Assembly (NCBI RefSeq): GCF_014645015.1 | Contig: NZ_BMLC01000001.1 | Span: 248,001 to 312,000 of the forward strand | Source: Salinibacterium xinjiangense | Lineage (GTDB): Bacteria; Actinomycetota; Actinomycetes; Actinomycetales; Microbacteriaceae | Direction of reading: 5' to 3' | Length of the DNA: 64,000 bases | Shown: piece after piece, positions 62,789 to 64,000 of the stretch | Layout: each line of letters begins with the position of its first letter | Position numbering within the stretch: the stretch's first letter is position 1 | Position numbers and translations under genes: made by a program | Notes under the pieces: model-generated | Seen by the model: only the letters and a program-made list of their open reading frames with translations | Told to the model about the DNA's origin: nothing | Databases searched by the model: none

Positions 62789-62791
62789 GAC

Positions 62792-63265
62792 TCAGACCCG
62801 TGCCGCGTGCAGCCCTGCCAGCGCGGCGGTGTACTCGCTCATCGAACGTGCCTGGCCGGGGGCTGTGACGAATGTTGCGCGGATCACGCCATCGATATCG
62901 ATGAGGAAAGTCGCCCTGGTCGCGAAACCCTTCTCCTCCAGGAACACGCCGTATTCCTTGGCAACGCTGCCGTGCGGCCAGAAGTCGGCAAGCAGCGTGA
63001 AATCGTATCCTTCGGCGTCGGCAAAGGCCCGGAGGGTTGCCTTCGAATCGACGGAGATACCGATCAGCTCGACTTGCTCGTTCTTGAAAAGCGCGAGATT
63101 GTCGCGGAGGTCGCACAGCTCGGTTGTGCAGGTGCTCGAGAAAGCGAGCGGGAAGAACACGAGGGCGACGGGCTTCCTGCCACGGAAGTCGTGGAGCCTC
63201 ACGTGCTCACCGAATTGGTTCGGCAGCTCGAAGTCGGGCGCCGTTGTGTCGTTTGCGAGAGTCAT
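62792..63265 (-). CDS. Peroxiredoxin (AhpE/BCP-type)
   Basis: 157 residues with a thioredoxin fold. The peroxidatic Cys46 lies in FFPLAFSSTCTTELCDLRDN, and Cys51 five residues later could be a resolving cysteine, as in BCP-type proteins. It reduces hydrogen peroxide and organic hydroperoxides with electrons from a thiol partner. ATG 63265 is preceded by AAAGGAAC; the longer frame to 63394 adds an unrelated stretch. Divergent from aceE; AhpE-type genes next to aceE are common in actinobacteria. Confidence 0.9.
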   Translation of the reverse strand: MTLANDTTAPDFELPNQFGEHVRLHDFRGRKPVALVFFPLAFSSTCTTELCDLRDNLALFKNEQVELIGISVDSKATLRAFADAEGYDFTLLADFWPHGSVAKEYGVFLEEKGFATRATFLIDIDGVIRATFVTAPGQARSMSEYTAALAGLHAARV

Positions 63266-63481
63266 TGAAACAGTTCCTTTCGCGCCGTGACCCGATTTCG
63301 GACCGGCACGATGGGCAATACTACGCCCGTGCGAGCGTACACAGCGGTGGTGGCTAGAATCTACTGGCGCAACAGAACATTTGTCGCGGCTCATCCAGAA
63401 CGACAGGTCATGGCAGTCGCAACCCGGCAGTCAGGACCTTAGTTCTCACAACCCCCACTTCTCATAAGAAAGAGGTCAACG

Positions 63482-64000
63482 GTGACGGTGAACGACCAGG
63501 ACCCATATTCGGTGAACAACATCGACAGAGATCCGGAGGAAACAGCCGAATGGCAGGAGTCGCTCGACGGTCTCGTTGCAACTCACGGTCATGAACGTGG
63601 TCGTGAGATCATGCTCAGCCTGCTGAAGCGATCGAAGGACCTCCACCTCGGCGTGCCGATGGTTCCCACCACCGACTACCTCAACACGATCGCTGTCGAG
63701 GATGAGCCTGCCTTCCCCGGCAACGAAGACCTGGAGCGCCGGTATCGCGCCTGGATCCGGTGGAACGCGGCCATCACCGTGCACCGCGCACAACGCCCCG
63801 GCGTCGGCGTCGGAGGCCACATCTCGACGTACGCGTCGTCTGCTGCCCTCTACGAGGTCGGTCACAACCACTTCTTCCGGGGCGCCGATCACCCCGGTGG
63901 CGGCGACCAGATCTTCTACCAGGGCCATGCCTCCCCCGGGATGTATGCCAGGGCCTACCTCGAGGGGCGACTGACCGAAGACCAGCTCACCGGGTTCCGC
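63482..64000 (+). CDS. aceE: Pyruvate dehydrogenase E1 component, N-terminal part (cut by window edge)
   Basis: 173 residues are visible from GTG 63482, preceded by AAAGAGG with 6 bp spacing (GTG 63488 is an in-frame alternative). The sequence matches homodimeric Ace[73 protein letters not shown] and [20 protein letters not shown]. The thiamine-diphosphate residues beyond are outside the window. The protein works with the E2 and Lpd encoded at 10.2-13.3 kb. Confidence 0.95.
   Translation, partial: MTVNDQDPYSVNNIDRDPEETAEWQESLDGLVATHGHERGREIMLSLLKRSKDLHLGVPMVPTTDYLNTIAVEDEPAFPGNEDLERRYRAWIRWNAAITVHRAQRPGVGVGGHISTYASSAALYEVGHNHFFRGADHPGGGDQIFYQGHASPGMYARAYLEGRLTEDQLTGFR

Overview
The window looks like a chromosomal segment of a high-GC actinobacterium, most probably Micrococcales and within them Microbacteriaceae. 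This is inferred from the base composition, frequent GTG/TTG starts, actinobacterial-only families (DUF4191, PAC2, DUF7455-like, SatD with its membrane partner, polyphosphate glucokinase), a GlnR-type box in front of glnA, and gene order. From memory, the block pepA - E2 - lipB - lipA - DUF4191 - RDD - glnA - glnE - glnA2 - panB follows the order of the M. tuberculosis Rv2213-Rv2225 region, and the AhpE-type peroxiredoxin next to aceE at the right end matches the Rv2238c-Rv2241 order.

Layout. 0-6 kb: start of a carboxylesterase (cut by the edge), ParE-type topoisomerase, a small Cys/His protein, an ATP-grasp protein, a CofE-type ligase and the principal sigma factor. 6-10.2 kb: MFS transporter, PAC2 protein, leucyl aminopeptidase. 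10.2-17.5 kb: lipoate-dependent metabolism (lpd, E2, lipB, lipA) with a membrane-anchored pseudokinase on the opposite strand. 17.5-26.7 kb: nitrogen assimilation (GlnR box, glnA, glnE, glnA2), interrupted by 1.2 kb of gene debris and a lipoprotein, then panB. 26.7-31.5 kb: a 963-residue kinase/M23-like/aminotransferase fusion, map and ppgK. 31.5-39.5 kb: a complete kdp potassium-uptake locus (small membrane peptide, kdpF, A, B, C, D, E) preceded by helically phased direct repeats. 39.4-49.2 kb: threonine aldolase, RNase P RNA, a degenerate zinc-ribbon coiled-coil protein, Nif3-like protein, an NCS1 permease with a disordered N-terminal extension of about 820 residues, an EamA exporter and a SatD pair with an AT-rich repeat-filled promoter. 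49.2-57.2 kb: a YtfQRT/YjfF-like sugar ABC transporter, a divergent second ATPase gene and a LacI regulator, with two LacI-type operators and a perfect palindrome between them. 57.2-60.9 kb: a segment bounded by an intact tRNA-Val gene and a decayed tRNA-Val copy, holding one intact secreted LVIVD-repeat/PA-domain protein among gene debris. 60.9-64 kb: two tandem paralogous membrane proteins, a small membrane protein, a peroxiredoxin and the start of aceE.

How it fits together. E2 and Lpd need the lipoyl groups made by LipB and LipA, and AceE at the right end is a further partner of E2. GlnE acts on GlnA, whose transcription is probably set by GlnR. KdpD/KdpE probably act on the phased repeats before the kdp structural genes. 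The LacI regulator probably controls both the ABC operon and the divergent ATPase gene. No CRISPR array, prophage, intact insertion sequence or recognisable defence system was seen. The least ordinary items are the tRNA-Val-bounded segment, the NCS1 permease extension, the three-domain fusion, the pseudokinase and several repeat-structured promoter regions.
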